Of a stretch of DNA of 58,403 bases, positions 1 through 7,185 are shown in pieces (within the stretch, counting starts at the first letter, position 1; each line of letters opens with the position of its first letter). The notes beneath the pieces were generated by a model that saw only the letters and a program-made list of their open reading frames with translations, did not search any database and was not told where the DNA came from. This DNA comes from CAZKAP01 sp964552195 (lineage in GTDB: Bacteria > Bacteroidota > Bacteroidia > Flavobacteriales > Flavobacteriaceae). A program made the position numbers and the translations under genes. The stretch spans positions 1-58,403 of the forward strand of contig CAZKFM010000016.1 in NCBI GenBank assembly GCA_964552195.1. The letters run 5' to 3'.

Positions 1-2
1 GC

Positions 3-48
3 GTGGCACAATGAATCCGAAATGGGTGGCACAAATCGAACCGAGTTA
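3..48. mobile_element. Putative IS21-type terminal repeat region
   Basis: Two copies of GTGGCACAA begin at 3 and 26, giving a 23-base period; each is followed by a related GAATCCGAA / GAACCGA stretch. Multiple short direct repeats at a terminus are typical of IS21-family elements. The IS3 transposase reading frame on the minus strand breaks at about 46-55, which fits this being the end of an element that inserted there and continues left of the window. Family assignment is inference from the repeat pattern only. Confidence 0.4.
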
Positions 49-388
49 GCCAAAAGGCATAGGCATCTAGGATTTCCGTTCTGTAGGTACGATTAAAGCG
101 TTCGATGTATGCATTCTGAGAAGGCTTGCCTTTTTGGATAAAGACCAGTTCCACGGGTTTTTCCTGAGCATCACACCAGTCTTGTAGCCGCCCAGCTATA
201 CATTCCGGGCCATTGTCCACACGAATCTTCTCCGGCAGACCTCTCCATTCCTTGAGTCGGTTCAGCTCACGGATTACCCGATGGCTGTTGATACTGCGGT
301 CCAGGGTGATCTGCAAGGCTTCACGATTGAAGTCATCGATCAGATTAAAGCTGCGAAACTTCGAGCCATCCGAGAGGGCATGTGTAAT
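47..388 (-). pseudogene. IS3-family transposase OrfB, internal fragment
   Basis: The minus strand encodes an internal piece of an IS3-type DDE transposase (rve integrase core). Readable landmarks are SFNLIDDFNREAL near the start, RVDNGPE with the second catalytic Asp, and QNAYIERFNRTYR with the catalytic Glu. The part carrying the first catalytic Asp is missing at the high-coordinate end and homology stops after LDAYAF at the low-coordinate end, so the gene is dead. It points opposite to the intact orfA at 450, so it comes either from another IS copy or from an inversion. The junction near 386 abuts TGTAATACCCCCCGG, which may be the left end of the orfA-bearing element. Confidence 0.85.
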
Positions 389-449
389 ACCCCCCGGAAT
401 TGAAACCGTTGGTTAAGTTTAATATCTTTAAATCAACACCACGGAAAAA

Positions 450-746
450 ATGGGAAAAAGCCGAAGAAAATTTACGGGAAAGTTCAAGGCCATGGTGGCC
501 ATCGAAGCACTAAAAGAGCGGGAGACGTTATCGGAGTTATCCAAGCGATTTGAATTGCACCCCAATCAGATCAGCCAATGGAAGCGCGAGTTTCTGGATC
601 GCGCTGACCAGGCCTTTGAGGGGCCGTCAGCGGCTCCAGAAGGCAAGGACTGGGAACAGGAGCGCGCCCAACTCTTTCAGAAGCTGGGGGAGCTTCAGAT
701 GGACAACGACTTTCTAAAAAAAAGCTTAAACAAAGCCGGACTGTGA
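450..746 (+). CDS. IS3-family transposase OrfA
   Basis: A 98-residue OrfA (HTH_Tnp_1 type). It has a basic N-terminus (RRKFTGKFKAMVAIEAL), a helix-turn-helix region with LHPNQISQWKREF, and a leucine-zipper-like C-terminus (LGELQMDNDFLKKSLNKAGL). Near its 3' end a run of eight A and a G (716-724) matches the slippery site used for -1 frameshifting into orfB in IS3 elements, and the -1 frame is indeed open into the orfB start at 743. OrfB is cut short soon after, so this copy cannot move by itself. OrfA looks intact and could still be translated. Confidence 0.9.
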   Translation: MGKSRRKFTGKFKAMVAIEALKERETLSELSKRFELHPNQISQWKREFLDRADQAFEGPSAAPEGKDWEQERAQLFQKLGELQMDNDFLKKSLNKAGL

Positions 747-856
747 GCGAGCGGATGGGATATATGGAACGAAAATACCAGATCAGTCTTTGTACGCGTA
801 GCTCCTGTTTCATGAAAGTTTTGTACGAAGGCTTCCCTGTTTTTCGGACAACTTAA
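743..856 (+). pseudogene. IS3-family transposase OrfB, 5' stub
   Basis: Starting with GTG that overlaps the orfA stop, the -1 frame reads SERMGYMERKYQISLC, the usual beginning of OrfB in this IS3 group. Homology ends at about 795 and the frame then runs through unrelated sequence to a stop at 854-856. The rest of this orfB has been lost, and the minus-strand fragment at 47-388 is not its direct continuation. Confidence 0.7.
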
Positions 857-894
857 AAATCAAGTAAATTTAAGTGCCGCCTAAAGTAATTTTC

Positions 895-1887
895 TCATTC
901 GTACAGGAGCCTCCTAATTTCATTCCGAAGGTTAAAGGCAATTAGACCTTTTTCAACAACAAGCCAGCCGCTATAGCGAAGCTTACCATCCTTAAGTATC
1001 AAGAGATGCGGGTAGGTATTAAAGCCCAATGAATTTGGTTGATCTTTGCTCAGAGCGTAATATTTGGGGAAACTATAGTCCAGACTATCAACAATGTTTA
1101 TGGATACTTCCATACTATCGTTTCGCACAGGTACAATAACCGAATAAAACTTCACTCCTTTATGGTTACGAAATTCATCGTAAATCCGTTCGTAATCAGG
1201 AAATTTTTTAAAACATTCAGAGCAGGCACGGTTGTAGAAATCGATGACCGCTATTCCTCTGGTGTCCACAACTACCGTATCCAAATTCACATCAATGAGT
1301 TGGATTTTTTCGAAATCCCTGTTTTGATATGGGCTGGGGTCGTGGAAGTACATGTACAAATTTGTAAAACCACAACTACTAAAGATAATCGCTAAAACCC
1401 CTGAAATTGTTGGAATTAACCACTGCTGCTTCTGATTAAACCAAAAACCTAATCCAGTGTAAAGTGGGACGCCAATTAGAAAGTATCGGGTAAAATTAAA
1501 ACCAGCGTAAGATGAGACAAAAAGAAAAACGAGTACGAAAAAGCCATTGATCTGAAAGTATTCCTTTAACCTAGTCGAAAAAGAACCTCTTTTGGGTAAT
1601 AATGCACCAATTAAGAATGCAACAACAAAGGCTATCAATGACAACCATCTGCGGTCATTAGTGATAAATCCATAGGCTAAATAGTAAGCCGTAAATATGC
1701 CAAAGTACCGAATAAAAGAAAGAAATCCTTTCGACTGCAAAAAATTCGTAAATTTCATAAAGGAAATTGTTACAAAAATATAAGAATTACTTCGATTATT
1801 ATTACCAGTGTAAGATTTCAACAAGTAATCTGCTAAAATGTCTGAAGAAGTTAATTTGATATTTGACCAAAAAAGCTTATTACCCAT
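895..1887 (-). CDS. Membrane protein with C-terminal thioredoxin-like domain
   Basis: A 330-residue protein. The first two thirds hold several hydrophobic segments separated by short basic loops. The last ~130 residues look like a TlpA/thioredoxin fold: IAVIDFYNRACSECFKKFP contains a CSEC pair at the CxxC position, followed by the YPHLLILKDGKLRYSG strand-turn-strand. It is probably an inner-membrane protein with a periplasmic thiol-disulfide or redox domain. The first 43 residues look unlike the rest and the Met at 1758 is a good alternative start. The gene is markedly AT-rich compared with the downstream chromosome and lies among IS debris, which suggests recent transfer. Substrate and pathway unknown. 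Confidence 0.65.
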   Translation of the reverse strand: MGNKLFWSNIKLTSSDILADYLLKSYTGNNNRSNSYIFVTISFMKFTNFLQSKGFLSFIRYFGIFTAYYLAYGFITNDRRWLSLIAFVVAFLIGALLPKRGSFSTRLKEYFQINGFFVLVFLFVSSYAGFNFTRYFLIGVPLYTGLGFWFNQKQQWLIPTISGVLAIIFSSCGFTNLYMYFHDPSPYQNRDFEKIQLIDVNLDTVVVDTRGIAVIDFYNRACSECFKKFPDYERIYDEFRNHKGVKFYSVIVPVRNDSMEVSINIVDSLDYSFPKYYALSKDQPNSLGFNTYPHLLILKDGKLRYSGWLVVEKGLIAFNLRNEIRRLLYE

Positions 1888-2170
1888 GAAATCAAAATAC
1901 TTCTTCTCCGCAAAGGAAAAGCCGCTTGAGAAGATATAATTGCATATTAACTAGAATCTTGATAACCTACGAATTACTTTCCCGTCTGATCAGTTCTTAA
2001 GATGTCAGTCTGAAGGCGATAGTACTTCAATAGTAATTTACTTAAACACTAATTGTTACTTAAGATTTTTATCTCCTTATTCATTTCGATTTGAGAAGCT
2101 GTCTAAAATAGAAGACGGCTGTTAAGCATTTCGATATTGGAAATAAGCATCCGTAAGAGTATTCAACTAA
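1888..2170. other. AT-rich intergenic stretch, nothing recognised
   Basis: No convincing gene, RNA or terminator is seen here. The sequence is AT-rich and ends at the presumed left end of an IS256-type fragment. Confidence 0.5.
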
Positions 2171-2325
2171 CTGTGTCAACTAAAATAGTTTAACTTAAAG
2201 GAGACACAGAAAAATGAAAGAAAAAGAATCGTTTGATTTTGCAGCCTTCGAAGCGGAAGCGTTGTCAAAGCTTCGTGAAGGCAAGCCTTTAGAAGGGAGC
2301 GATGGGGTCTTGGCTCCGTCATTGC
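2171..2325 (+). pseudogene. IS256-family transposase, 5' fragment with left end
   Basis: CTGTGTC (2171-2177) and GACACAG (2203-2209) form an inverted pair ahead of the start; the former is probably part of the terminal inverted repeat. A ribosome-binding site AAAGGAG precedes ATG 2214. The first ~36 codons read MKEKESFDFAAFEAEALSK then GKPLEGSDGVLAP, the standard N-terminus of Bacteroidota IS256-family transposases. After GVLAP the homology stops abruptly; the frame continues to 2630 only by chance, across an opposite-strand integrase fragment. The catalytic DDE core is absent. Confidence 0.75.
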
Positions 2326-2390
2326 TATTCAAATGTAGTAGGTCCAGCCCGAAACAACGAAAATCGCAACTCTGTCCAAGACATAAGGGG

Positions 2391-2615
2391 CTAATACATC
2401 TGCCGCTTGAGTTTCCCGGTTGCTGGATTTCGAAAGGAGTAGTATACATACCAGGATTTTTGAAGGGCTCTTTTTCGTTGGGTAGGGGTGAGCTTGGACC
2501 ATCGGGTGATATCCACTCCACCGGTGTAGATTTTAGGCTCCGAATAGTTCGGTTTCATGTGAAAAACGTATACCTTTTCTTCAAGGTACGCAAAAAGGTT
2601 TTTGGGCAAGGCCAT
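2391..2615 (-). pseudogene. Tyrosine integrase, N-terminal fragment
   Basis: The 74 codons contain YVFHMKPNYSEPKIYTGGVD, WSKL and YVYYSFRNPATGKLKRQ, the N-terminal arm-binding part of a Bacteroidota tyrosine recombinase family (phage or genomic-island integrases). Homology ends at GKLKRQ, followed by an immediate stop; the SAM-like and catalytic R..HxxR..Y domains are gone. It sits 53 bases from a duplicated tRNA-fMet 3' end (2669-2683), where an island integrase normally lies, so it is probably the relic of the element that used that site. Confidence 0.7.
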
Positions 2616-2668
2616 AAAAAAACAGGTTAACCGAATACAACTCGTACACTGTTATCCTGTTACCTGTA

Positions 2669-2683
2669 GTAGCGGGAGCTGGA
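2669..2683. repeat. attachment-site-like copy of tRNA-fMet 3' end
   Basis: GTAGCGGGAGCTGGA here is identical to 2866-2880, the last 14 bases of the tRNA-fMet gene plus one flanking base. After one mismatch the next two bases match again. Such a 3'-end copy is the usual footprint of integrase-mediated insertion into a tRNA gene. Confidence 0.7.
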
Positions 2684-2822
2684 TTCAATTTTTCGCTGCG
2701 CTCCAAATTGAGCCAGAAGGGGAAGCTTGCACAAGGATTATTCCTCTTCAAGTCTGCTGCGCAGCCTATTTTCCGTTTTCCCCATCCTTCCCTGAAGCAA
2801 GCTTCTCTCGGATCAGTTCAAC

Positions 2823-2848
2823 GAAAAAGGCACCCGATTGGATGCCTT
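2823..2848 (-). terminator. Terminator of tRNA-fMet
   Basis: Read on the minus strand, AAGGCA-TCC / GGG-TGCCTT forms a stem of about nine pairs with an AATC loop, followed by a run of T. It lies 18 bases beyond the tRNA 3' end. Confidence 0.75.
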
Positions 2849-2866
2849 GAAAAAGAATAAACCTTG

Positions 2867-2939
<73 letters not shown>

Positions 2940-2949
2940 ATGTGAGTTG

Positions 2950-2982
2950 CAAATATACAACTGTTTTTTAGAAAGCAAAAAA
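2950..2982 (-). promoter_or_regulatory. Promoter of tRNA-fMet
   Basis: On the minus strand TTTTTTG (2982-2976), an 18-base spacer, then TATATTTG (2957-2950) match the Bacteroidota consensus TTTG / TAnnTTTG. The expected start is 3-4 bases before the mature tRNA 5' end at 2939. Confidence 0.75.
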
Positions 2983-3097
2983 CGTTCCAAAAAGAGTTTT
3001 AATGGTCTTGATTACAGTTATTTAACCTAATACCGGTGGAGGAGGGGCAACATTCGGTCAAATCCGGGGTTCTAAAAAAGTACATACCTTCGAATCC

Positions 3098-4465
3098 ATG
3101 GAATTTATCAACGAATTGCTGGTCAGCATGATATCCTATGCCGAATGGGGCATGCTGTTCCTGCTGGTCGGAGGGGGGCTATTTCTTGTCTTCTATTCGG
3201 GGTTTCGTCCCTATCGCTATTTCCGCCATGCCATCGATATTACTACCGGTAAGTACGATACCGGTCATGCGACGGGGGAGGTTTCCCACTGGCAGGCACT
3301 GGCCTCGGCGGTTGCGGCCACGGTAGGGCTGGGTAATATTTCCGGTGTTGCCATCGCCATTTATCAGGGGGGTCCGGGGGTGGTATTCTGGATCTGGATT
3401 ACGGCACTGATTGGAATTTGCATCAAGTTCTATTCCTGTGCCCTGGCGGTCATGTTCCGGGGGGAAGACAGCACTGGAAAGGTGCAGGGCGGCCCGATGT
3501 ATTATATGGTCCATGGAATCGGCAGGAATGCCAGGCCTTTGGCCGTATTCTTCTCCATCATCGGTCTCATCGGATTCCTGGGGGTTTTTACAGCCAATCA
3601 GTTTACCCAAACGGTGATGAATGTGCTGACACCACCTGCCTCCACGGGTGTGGGTACGGACTTCAGCTGGAAGCTCGGTATCGGTATCGTACTCGCGGTT
3701 ACCACTGCCCTGGTGATTTTTGGGGGATTGAAAAAGATTGCCCGGGTGGCATCGACCATCGTACCGGTTATGGTGGTCTTGTATTTCGCCGTGGTTCTCT
3801 TCGTGATGATACGTTTTTCGGATCAGATTATTCCATCCTTCGAACTCATTTTCACCGAGGCCTTCAACCCGAAAACGGCTACTGTGGGAACCCTCGGGGC
3901 CTTGATATTTATCGGGGTGCGCAGGGCGATGTTCTCCAACGAGGCCGGCCTGGGAAGCGCTCCCATGTACCACGGGCAGTCCAAGACCGACCAACCCGTA
4001 CAGGAAGGCCTGGTCGCCATGCTGGGTCCCTTTATCGATACCATCGTGGTCTGCACACTCACCGCCCTGGTGATCCTGCTCACCGGTGCGCATCTGGAAG
4101 CCGAGAGCAACGGCATCCTGATGACGCTGATCGCATTCAAAAAAGCCCTGTTCGGATTCGGGGATATACTGCTGTTGCTTATAGTAGCGGCCTTCGCCTT
4201 TTCGACGCTGTTTACCTACTCCTACTACGGTGTCAAGTCCCTGACATTCCTGACCAATGCGAAGACCGGGACTTATTTCAATTACTTCTATGTGGCGACC
4301 ATAGTTTTGGCCGCAGTCGTATCGGTAGACCTGGTGATCAATCTGATCGACCTGGCATACATCCTTATGGTGATCCCGAATATGATCGCCGTGCTAATCC
4401 TGGCGTCCCATGTAAACCGGGCCGCAAAGAAATACTTTGACCAATTCCGCAATGAGCGAACATAA
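3098..4465 (+). CDS. Alanine/glycine:cation symporter family protein
   Basis: A 455-residue polytopic inner-membrane transporter of the AgcS family (TC 2.A.25), importing small neutral amino acids with Na+ or H+. Family signatures are seen: ATVGLGNISGVAIAIYQGGPG near residues 72-92, VQGGPMYYM about residue 130, and RRAMFSNEAGLGSAPM about residue 275. About ten hydrophobic segments are visible and the length is normal. The stop overlaps the start of era by 14 bases, so the two are probably co-transcribed. True substrate (alanine, glycine, serine) cannot be read from sequence. Confidence 0.92.
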   Translation: MEFINELLVSMISYAEWGMLFLLVGGGLFLVFYSGFRPYRYFRHAIDITTGKYDTGHATGEVSHWQALASAVAATVGLGNISGVAIAIYQGGPGVVFWIWITALIGICIKFYSCALAVMFRGEDSTGKVQGGPMYYMVHGIGRNARPLAVFFSIIGLIGFLGVFTANQFTQTVMNVLTPPASTGVGTDFSWKLGIGIVLAVTTALVIFGGLKKIARVASTIVPVMVVLYFAVVLFVMIRFSDQIIPSFELIFTEAFNPKTATVGTLGALIFIGVRRAMFSNEAGLGSAPMYHGQSKTDQPVQEGLVAMLGPFIDTIVVCTLTALVILLTGAHLEAESNGILMTLIAFKKALFGFGDILLLLIVAAFAFSTLFTYSYYGVKSLTFLTNAKTGTYFNYFYVATIVLAAVVSVDLVINLIDLAYILMVIPNMIAVLILASHVNRAAKKYFDQFRNERT

Positions 4466-5336
4466 ATCGGGTTTCGTCAACATCATTGGCAACCCCAACG
4501 TGGGTAAATCCACCTTGATGAATGCCCTGTTGGGCGAGCGCCTTTCCATTATTACGAGTAAGGCACAGACCACCCGCCATCGCATATTGGGCATTCTGAA
4601 CGAAGAGAACTATCAGATCGTGTTTTCCGATACCCCGGGTATAATTCAGCCCGCCTATGCCCTGCAGGAATCGATGATGGATTTTGTGCAAACCGCCATC
4701 GAGGATGCGGATGTGATTCTGCTTATGGTGGAACTGGGCGAAAAGGCCATCAAGGATCAGGCGTTGTACGATAAGATTCGCAAGGCTCCCGTACCCCTGT
4801 TGGTGCTGATCAATAAGATCGACTTGGGCGACCAGCAAAAGCTGGAGTCCGCGGTGGCCTACTGGTCCGAGCAATTCCCAGATGCCCCCGTTTATCCCAT
4901 ATCGGCGCTTGAAAAATTTCAACTGGAAGAAGTCCTGAATTTTATCGTGGAGAAGCTGCCAGCGGGCCCGCCCTACTTCCCCAAGGACCAGCTTACCGAC
5001 AAGCACGAACGCTTCTTCGTAAACGAATCTATACGGGAGAAGATACTCTTGCACTACAAGAAAGAGATCCCCTATGCCGTGGAGATCGAAACCGAGTCGT
5101 TTAAGAAAGAGGCGGATATCATCCACATTCGCTCGGTGATCATGGTAGAGCGCGATACCCAGAAAGGCATACTGATCGGCCATCAGGGCAAATCCCTCAA
5201 GCGGGTTGGCACCGAGGCCAGGAAGGATCTGGAAGAATTCTTTCAGAAGAAGATTCACCTGGAGCTCTATGTAAAAGTGAACAAGAACTGGCGCAGCAAC
5301 GACCGGCAGCTGAAGAGATTCGGGTATAAGGGGTAA
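4452..5336 (+). CDS. era: GTPase Era
   Basis: Ras-like GTPase that binds the 3' end of 16S rRNA and acts in 30S ribosome maturation. From ATG 4452 the protein has 294 residues, normal for Era. The GTPase motifs are GNPNVGKS (residues 13-20), DTPG and NKID. The C-terminal KH RNA-binding domain carries IGHQGKSLKRVG. An in-frame TTG at 4437 is less likely, since the Era homology begins at SGFVNIIGNPN just after this ATG. It overlaps the upstream symporter gene; the hipBA pair follows on the other strand, separating era from der. Confidence 0.97.
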   Translation: MSEHKSGFVNIIGNPNVGKSTLMNALLGERLSIITSKAQTTRHRILGILNEENYQIVFSDTPGIIQPAYALQESMMDFVQTAIEDADVILLMVELGEKAIKDQALYDKIRKAPVPLLVLINKIDLGDQQKLESAVAYWSEQFPDAPVYPISALEKFQLEEVLNFIVEKLPAGPPYFPKDQLTDKHERFFVNESIREKILLHYKKEIPYAVEIETESFKKEADIIHIRSVIMVERDTQKGILIGHQGKSLKRVGTEARKDLEEFFQKKIHLELYVKVNKNWRSNDRQLKRFGYKG

Positions 5337-5421
5337 AATGCGGGCCTATGGACCTAAAATTCCTGACTGCACCAAGTATCTGAACTTTTAACTATTATTT
5401 CTGTCTTTTTGGATAATATGT

Positions 5422-6681
5422 TCACGCGAGATTATTCGCAAAGGCTGCTGCCATTTGCTCCTGTTCCCGACGGGAGATTCCAATGCTCTGGGCGTCATTT
5501 GGCCATTGACTTACGCTAGAGAGCACCTGATTTAAGATGGTTTCCATCTGAATCGCGTCAAGCCGGAAATACTCACCAACACTTTTGGCTAATTCAAAGT
5601 CCAGTGCATTACTATCCATATCAATGTTCAGTGAAAGCCCACTCTTATCAATGGATGGATTAATGTCAAAAGCAGGTGACAACTTCCAACCCTCAGGGGT
5701 AAGAGCAAAGCCGTGGTTGCGCAAGTGATCGTCCGTATTCGAAATCGCAATACTAAAGACGATTCTCCTCCATAGTTGCTCCAGGTCTTCGGTGATCTTG
5801 ACTCCATGGTTTTGGATAAATTCGGCCATTTCCAGGTAGCTGGCGGGCTGGTCTCGAATACTATCTTCCGTATTTCCCGTCATGGTCATGGCAGAGGCAA
5901 AATGGACTCTTTCGCCCCGCACCCGGTCGAATCTTTGGGTGAAGAAGGTATGGTGTTCATGGTTGATTTTATCGATCCTTGAAGGGGCCATGTGAATTCC
6001 GGCCTTCACCGCGAGTCGATAAGCTAGGTATTCCCAGGCGGCCTTGTCGATGGGATCGTTCTTGGCCGGGAATTTGGCGATCCACAGATTCTGCTTTTTA
6101 TCCAGAATATTGGCCTTGGGCCTTGCTCCTCCTAAAGAAGATCCCGGTGCCATGAGAACGTTCAACCATATGTGGGCTTCGTCCATGGTTTCGTCCAATT
6201 CCAGTCTTCGGGCGGCTTCTTGTAAAGTGCCGACGGACGACCAGGGTGGTGTGGGGTAGGTCGTACTGTCGTCAAGGAAAGGGCCTTTCGGGTCGGTTTT
6301 AAACCGCAAGCCTCCCATACGGGTTTCATCAAATACCCCCAGAAGATAATCGACTTCATAGAGCGTTTGTGGTTTATCGCCCTTTAATCTTGAACGATTT
6401 GCTTCCCTACGATGCATCAATGTCCTCCCCCAGCTATCCGGCATACTATCCAGAAACAAGCCAAAATTCTCTTTATTGTTGGGGTACTGTGGGCCCGAGA
6501 AAAACTGAAGATCAGGATCCATTAACCACATTTCACGAGATCTTAACCAATCCGGGTGGTACTCAAATTGAAATGCCTTCCTGCCTTTAGCGAAGAGCGC
6601 AGAAAGTGTGCCCATCAGTTTGGGTTCGGACATTCCCAGCCAATGGGCATATACCAATATGTCCAATTTGCCACTTGACAT
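5422..6681 (-). CDS. hipA: HipA-family serine/threonine kinase toxin
   Basis: A 419-residue protein kinase-like toxin; relatives such as E. coli HipA phosphorylate glutamyl-tRNA synthetase and cause growth arrest. An N-terminal couple_hipA-type region is followed by the kinase fold: SSLGGARPKANI (Gly-rich loop), KFPAKND (ATP lysine region), FFTQRFDR, and the catalytic segment ISNTDDHLRNHG with Asp at about 317-318, then DINPS. All key motifs are intact. The start at 6681 is chosen because the antitoxin stop lies one base upstream, typical of translational coupling; a longer start would overlap hipB. The target tRNA synthetase is not predictable. Confidence 0.9.
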   Translation of the reverse strand: MSSGKLDILVYAHWLGMSEPKLMGTLSALFAKGRKAFQFEYHPDWLRSREMWLMDPDLQFFSGPQYPNNKENFGLFLDSMPDSWGRTLMHRREANRSRLKGDKPQTLYEVDYLLGVFDETRMGGLRFKTDPKGPFLDDSTTYPTPPWSSVGTLQEAARRLELDETMDEAHIWLNVLMAPGSSLGGARPKANILDKKQNLWIAKFPAKNDPIDKAAWEYLAYRLAVKAGIHMAPSRIDKINHEHHTFFTQRFDRVRGERVHFASAMTMTGNTEDSIRDQPASYLEMAEFIQNHGVKITEDLEQLWRRIVFSIAISNTDDHLRNHGFALTPEGWKLSPAFDINPSIDKSGLSLNIDMDSNALDFELAKSVGEYFRLDAIQMETILNQVLSSVSQWPNDAQSIGISRREQEQMAAAFANNLA

Positions 6682-6682
6682 T

Positions 6683-6970
6683 TTAAAGAAGGTCCAAATC
6701 CTGTAGTTTTCTGCCCAACACATCATCCGCCGCAATCTTCAGGAAATCTTCCTGAAGTCCCAGTACCCGGAGTACGTTAAAATAGGCTCCGAACGCTACA
6801 CTGGGATTGCCGGATTCGATCAGATAGAGCGTACTACGTGCGATATCCGCTCTTTCGGCGACTTGCCTGGTGGTTAGCTTTCTCCTTTTGCGGGCCAGTT
6901 TAATGTTCTCCCCCACCTTGTGAAGGATGTCGAAATGCCGGGGGAAAACGACTTGTTTCTTAGTACTCAC
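6683..6970 (-). CDS. hipB: HipB-like antitoxin, XRE-family repressor
   Basis: A 95-residue DNA-binding protein with a Cro/CI helix-turn-helix: IKLARKRRKLTTRQVAERAD and RSTLYLIESGNPSVAFGAYF. In hipBA modules it binds the kinase HipA, neutralises it, and represses the operon. The stop TAA is followed after one base by the hipA ATG. Upstream lies a near-perfect promoter overlapped by inverted repeats (6978-7036), probably its own operators. The gene sits between era and der. Confidence 0.88.
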   Translation of the reverse strand: MSTKKQVVFPRHFDILHKVGENIKLARKRRKLTTRQVAERADIARSTLYLIESGNPSVAFGAYFNVLRVLGLQEDFLKIAADDVLGRKLQDLDLL

Positions 6971-6977
6971 TGCATAT

Positions 6978-7036
6978 TATGATTGATATATCATACAAAA
7001 ATAGATAAAAAGATTGAAATAACAATCATACATAAT
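6978..7036 (-). promoter_or_regulatory. hipBA promoter and probable HipB operators
   Basis: On the minus strand TTG (7025-7023), exactly 19 bases, then TATTTTTG (7003-6996) match the Bacteroidota promoter consensus. TATGAT (6978-6983) and ATCATA (6990-6995) form an inverted repeat over the expected start site. ATGATTG (6979-6985) recurs inverted as CAATCAT (7023-7029) at the -33 element. Two such sites flanking the promoter fit autoregulation by HipB; that binding is inference. Confidence 0.7.
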
Positions 7037-7185
7037 AGATCTCTTATTCGGCTGACTCGATTAAAACAGGAACCCATATCGAGAGACGATAAGCTAAAGC
7101 AGATTCTTGGCCTTAGACCTCGGGCCAGTCTCGTATGCTCTTCATCGACCATTTGGCGTACCTTTGCCCATTCCAACATCCGGAT

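Noticed and set aside
2214..2630. Plus-strand frame of 138 codons taken as one gene
   Set aside because: Only the first ~36 codons match IS256 transposase; the rest runs opposite to an integrase fragment and has no homology.
3179..4093. Long minus-strand frame opposite the amino acid symporter gene
   Set aside because: Composition is low-complexity His/Gly/Asp with no homology; it is the shadow of the plus-strand transporter, whose signatures are clear.
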